This document shows, in pieces, positions 63,033 through 64,000 of a DNA stretch of 64,000 nt. The notes under the pieces were generated by a model that worked only from the letters and a program-made list of their open reading frames with translations, was not told the origin of the DNA and did no database searches. A program made the translations under genes and the position numbers. Origin of the DNA: Jiella pacifica (GTDB taxonomy: Bacteria > Pseudomonadota > Alphaproteobacteria > Rhizobiales > Rhizobiaceae); the NCBI RefSeq assembly GCF_010500815.1, contig NZ_JAAAMG010000002.1:197730-261729 (forward strand), given 5' to 3'. Each line of letters begins with the position of its first letter. Within the stretch, counting starts at the first letter, position 1.

Positions 63033-64000
63033 CTAGTTCGGCAGATCTGCAAGGCCGAAGCGCGCCGGCGGCGCAGCCCTCGGCTCGATACGACGCGGTT
63101 TGACGAGCGGCCCGAGGCAGGCGAGCGCCCCGAAAACGAGAAGGATCTCGACGAGATAGACGATGCTGTAGCCGCTGGCCGGGCTCTGAAAGGCCGAGCC
63201 GAGCCAGCCGGCATCGGCAAGACCGGTGACGGCATCCCGCACCAGGCCGCCGACGGCGACGGCGACACCGAGCGCCATCGCCTGGACCGCGCTCCAGGCG
63301 CCGAGCGCCAGGCCCCCGCGGCCGTCGCTGACCATCGCCATGGCGGCGATCAGCATGGAGACGGCAAAGAGGCCGCTGCCGAGCCCGATCATCACGGTGC
63401 CGGCCGAAAAGACGCCGACCGAGCCGAAGGGAGCGGCCATGATCACCGCGGCAAAACCCGGCAGGCCGAGCATCAGCCCGATCCCGGCGACGACGTAGGG
63501 ATTGCCGCCGCGGCTCATGAGCCGGGCCGAAATGAAGTAGCCGACGAGGCTTCCGGTGGCGAACAGCGCCGTCAGGAGCGTGGTCGAACCGACCCCCATG
63601 TGCAGCACCGAGCCGCCATAGGGTTCGAGCAGAACGTCCTGCATGCCGAAGGCGGCGGTGCCGACCGCAAGCGCCACAAGCAGCCGGTCGAGACCCTTCT
63701 GCTGGCGGAGCGCCTTCAGCGCCGCGCGGAACGGCTCCTTCGGCTGGCCTCCCGGCTGGATGTCCCGGCGCCGCGGCTCCTGCTTCCAGATGGCGATGCA
63801 GGTCAGCGTGATGGTGACGAGCGCCGAGCCCTGCAGAACCTGGATGAGACGCAGGGTCGAGAAGTCCGCCAGAAGCCGCCCGATCACGATCGCGCCGACG
63901 AACATGCCGACGATCAGCATGGTGTAGAGCATGGCGACGACCCGCGGGCGCTTCTCCGGCGGCGCGAGGTCGGTAGCAAGCGCGAGACCGGCCGTCTGCA
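63033..64000 (-). CDS. lhaA: light-harvesting 1 assembly protein LhaA/PucC family, 5' end outside the window
   Basis: The frame is open to the window edge, with QTAGLALATDLAPPEKRPRVVAM before the first internal Met (63932). The visible about 322 residues include several membrane helices of the PucC/LhaA major-facilitator-like family, with ATDLAPPEKRPRVV and DVLLEPYGGSVLHM as family signatures. LhaA and PucC help insert light-harvesting complexes. It precedes puhA by 28 bases, the usual position for lhaA. The start is not visible. Confidence 0.9.
   Translation of the reverse strand, partial: QTAGLALATDLAPPEKRPRVVAMLYTMLIVGMFVGAIVIGRLLADFSTLRLIQVLQGSALVTITLTCIAIWKQEPRRRDIQPGGQPKEPFRAALKALRQQKGLDRLLVALAVGTAAFGMQDVLLEPYGGSVLHMGVGSTTLLTALFATGSLVGYFISARLMSRGGNPYVVAGIGLMLGLPGFAAVIMAAPFGSVGVFSAGTVMIGLGSGLFAVSMLIAAMAMVSDGRGGLALGAWSAVQAMALGVAVAVGGLVRDAVTGLADAGWLGSAFQSPASGYSIVYLVEILLVFGALACLGPLVKPRRIEPRAAPPARFGLADLPN

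Overview
The window is GC-rich, densely coded DNA of an alphaproteobacterium, most likely a Hyphomicrobiales (Rhizobiales) member. Supporting signs are the tsaD-gpsA-YciI-EVE and rplY-pth-ychF gene orders, DUF2585, DUF3072, DUF1206 and small rhizobial-type hypothetical proteins. Three pathways make it a facultative phototroph with carbon fixation and yellow pigment: a complete red-type (form IC/ID) RuBisCO operon, a zeaxanthin-glucoside carotenoid cluster, and one edge of a photosynthesis gene cluster. An Aurantimonadaceae-like organism would fit, but that placement is inference.

Layout. 1-5.5 kb is housekeeping (partial hypothetical, tsaD, gpsA, YciI, EVE, DUF3072, an EEP-family nuclease). 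5.7-15.1 kb is the minus-strand Calvin operon cbbF-P-T-A-L-S-X-E, divergent from cbbR (15.2-16.2 kb) across a 115 to 127 bp promoter region with a perfect LysR-type inverted repeat. 16.2-24.1 kb holds type 2 IDI, crtE and crtZ, then crtB-I-Y-X on the opposite strand: the full route from IPP/DMAPP to zeaxanthin glucosides. 24.3-34 kb carries DUF2585, a HerA-like ATPase, glycerate 2-kinase, the cyanide-insensitive bd-type oxidase cioAB plus a DUF2474 subunit, two exported unknowns, and tag. 34-41 kb has two tandem L,D-transpeptidases, rplY, pth, an AT-rich islet with a membrane-anchored coiled-coil protein, ychF, and a frameshifted osmC-like gene. 41-57 kb has two MaoC proteins, a small membrane protein, TetR/cupin, a RecD-like helicase, a hybrid histidine kinase, ilvIH with an attenuator leader, DUF1206, a diguanylate cyclase, miaA, serB, a ClpP-fold exported protein and a GNAT acetyltransferase. 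57-64 kb is the photosynthesis operon lhaA-puhA-puhB-puhC-bciE-acsF-puhE.

The most unusual item is the last gene of that operon. PuhE (DUF3623) is fused in one uninterrupted 720-codon frame to a COG0523/CobW-type metallochaperone GTPase with a CxCC motif and a roughly 110-residue His-rich region, next to the di-iron cyclase AcsF. Other points are the ilvIH leader peptide rich in Ile/Leu/Val, a 142 bp inverted-repeat element inside the photosynthesis operon, the AT-rich islet, a perfect palindrome at the start codon of the histidine kinase, and a strong cbbL-cbbS intercistronic hairpin.

No tRNA, rRNA, CRISPR array, transposase or phage gene was recognised. All calls come from reading the sequence. 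No database search was run, and statements about what is typical of families are from general knowledge.
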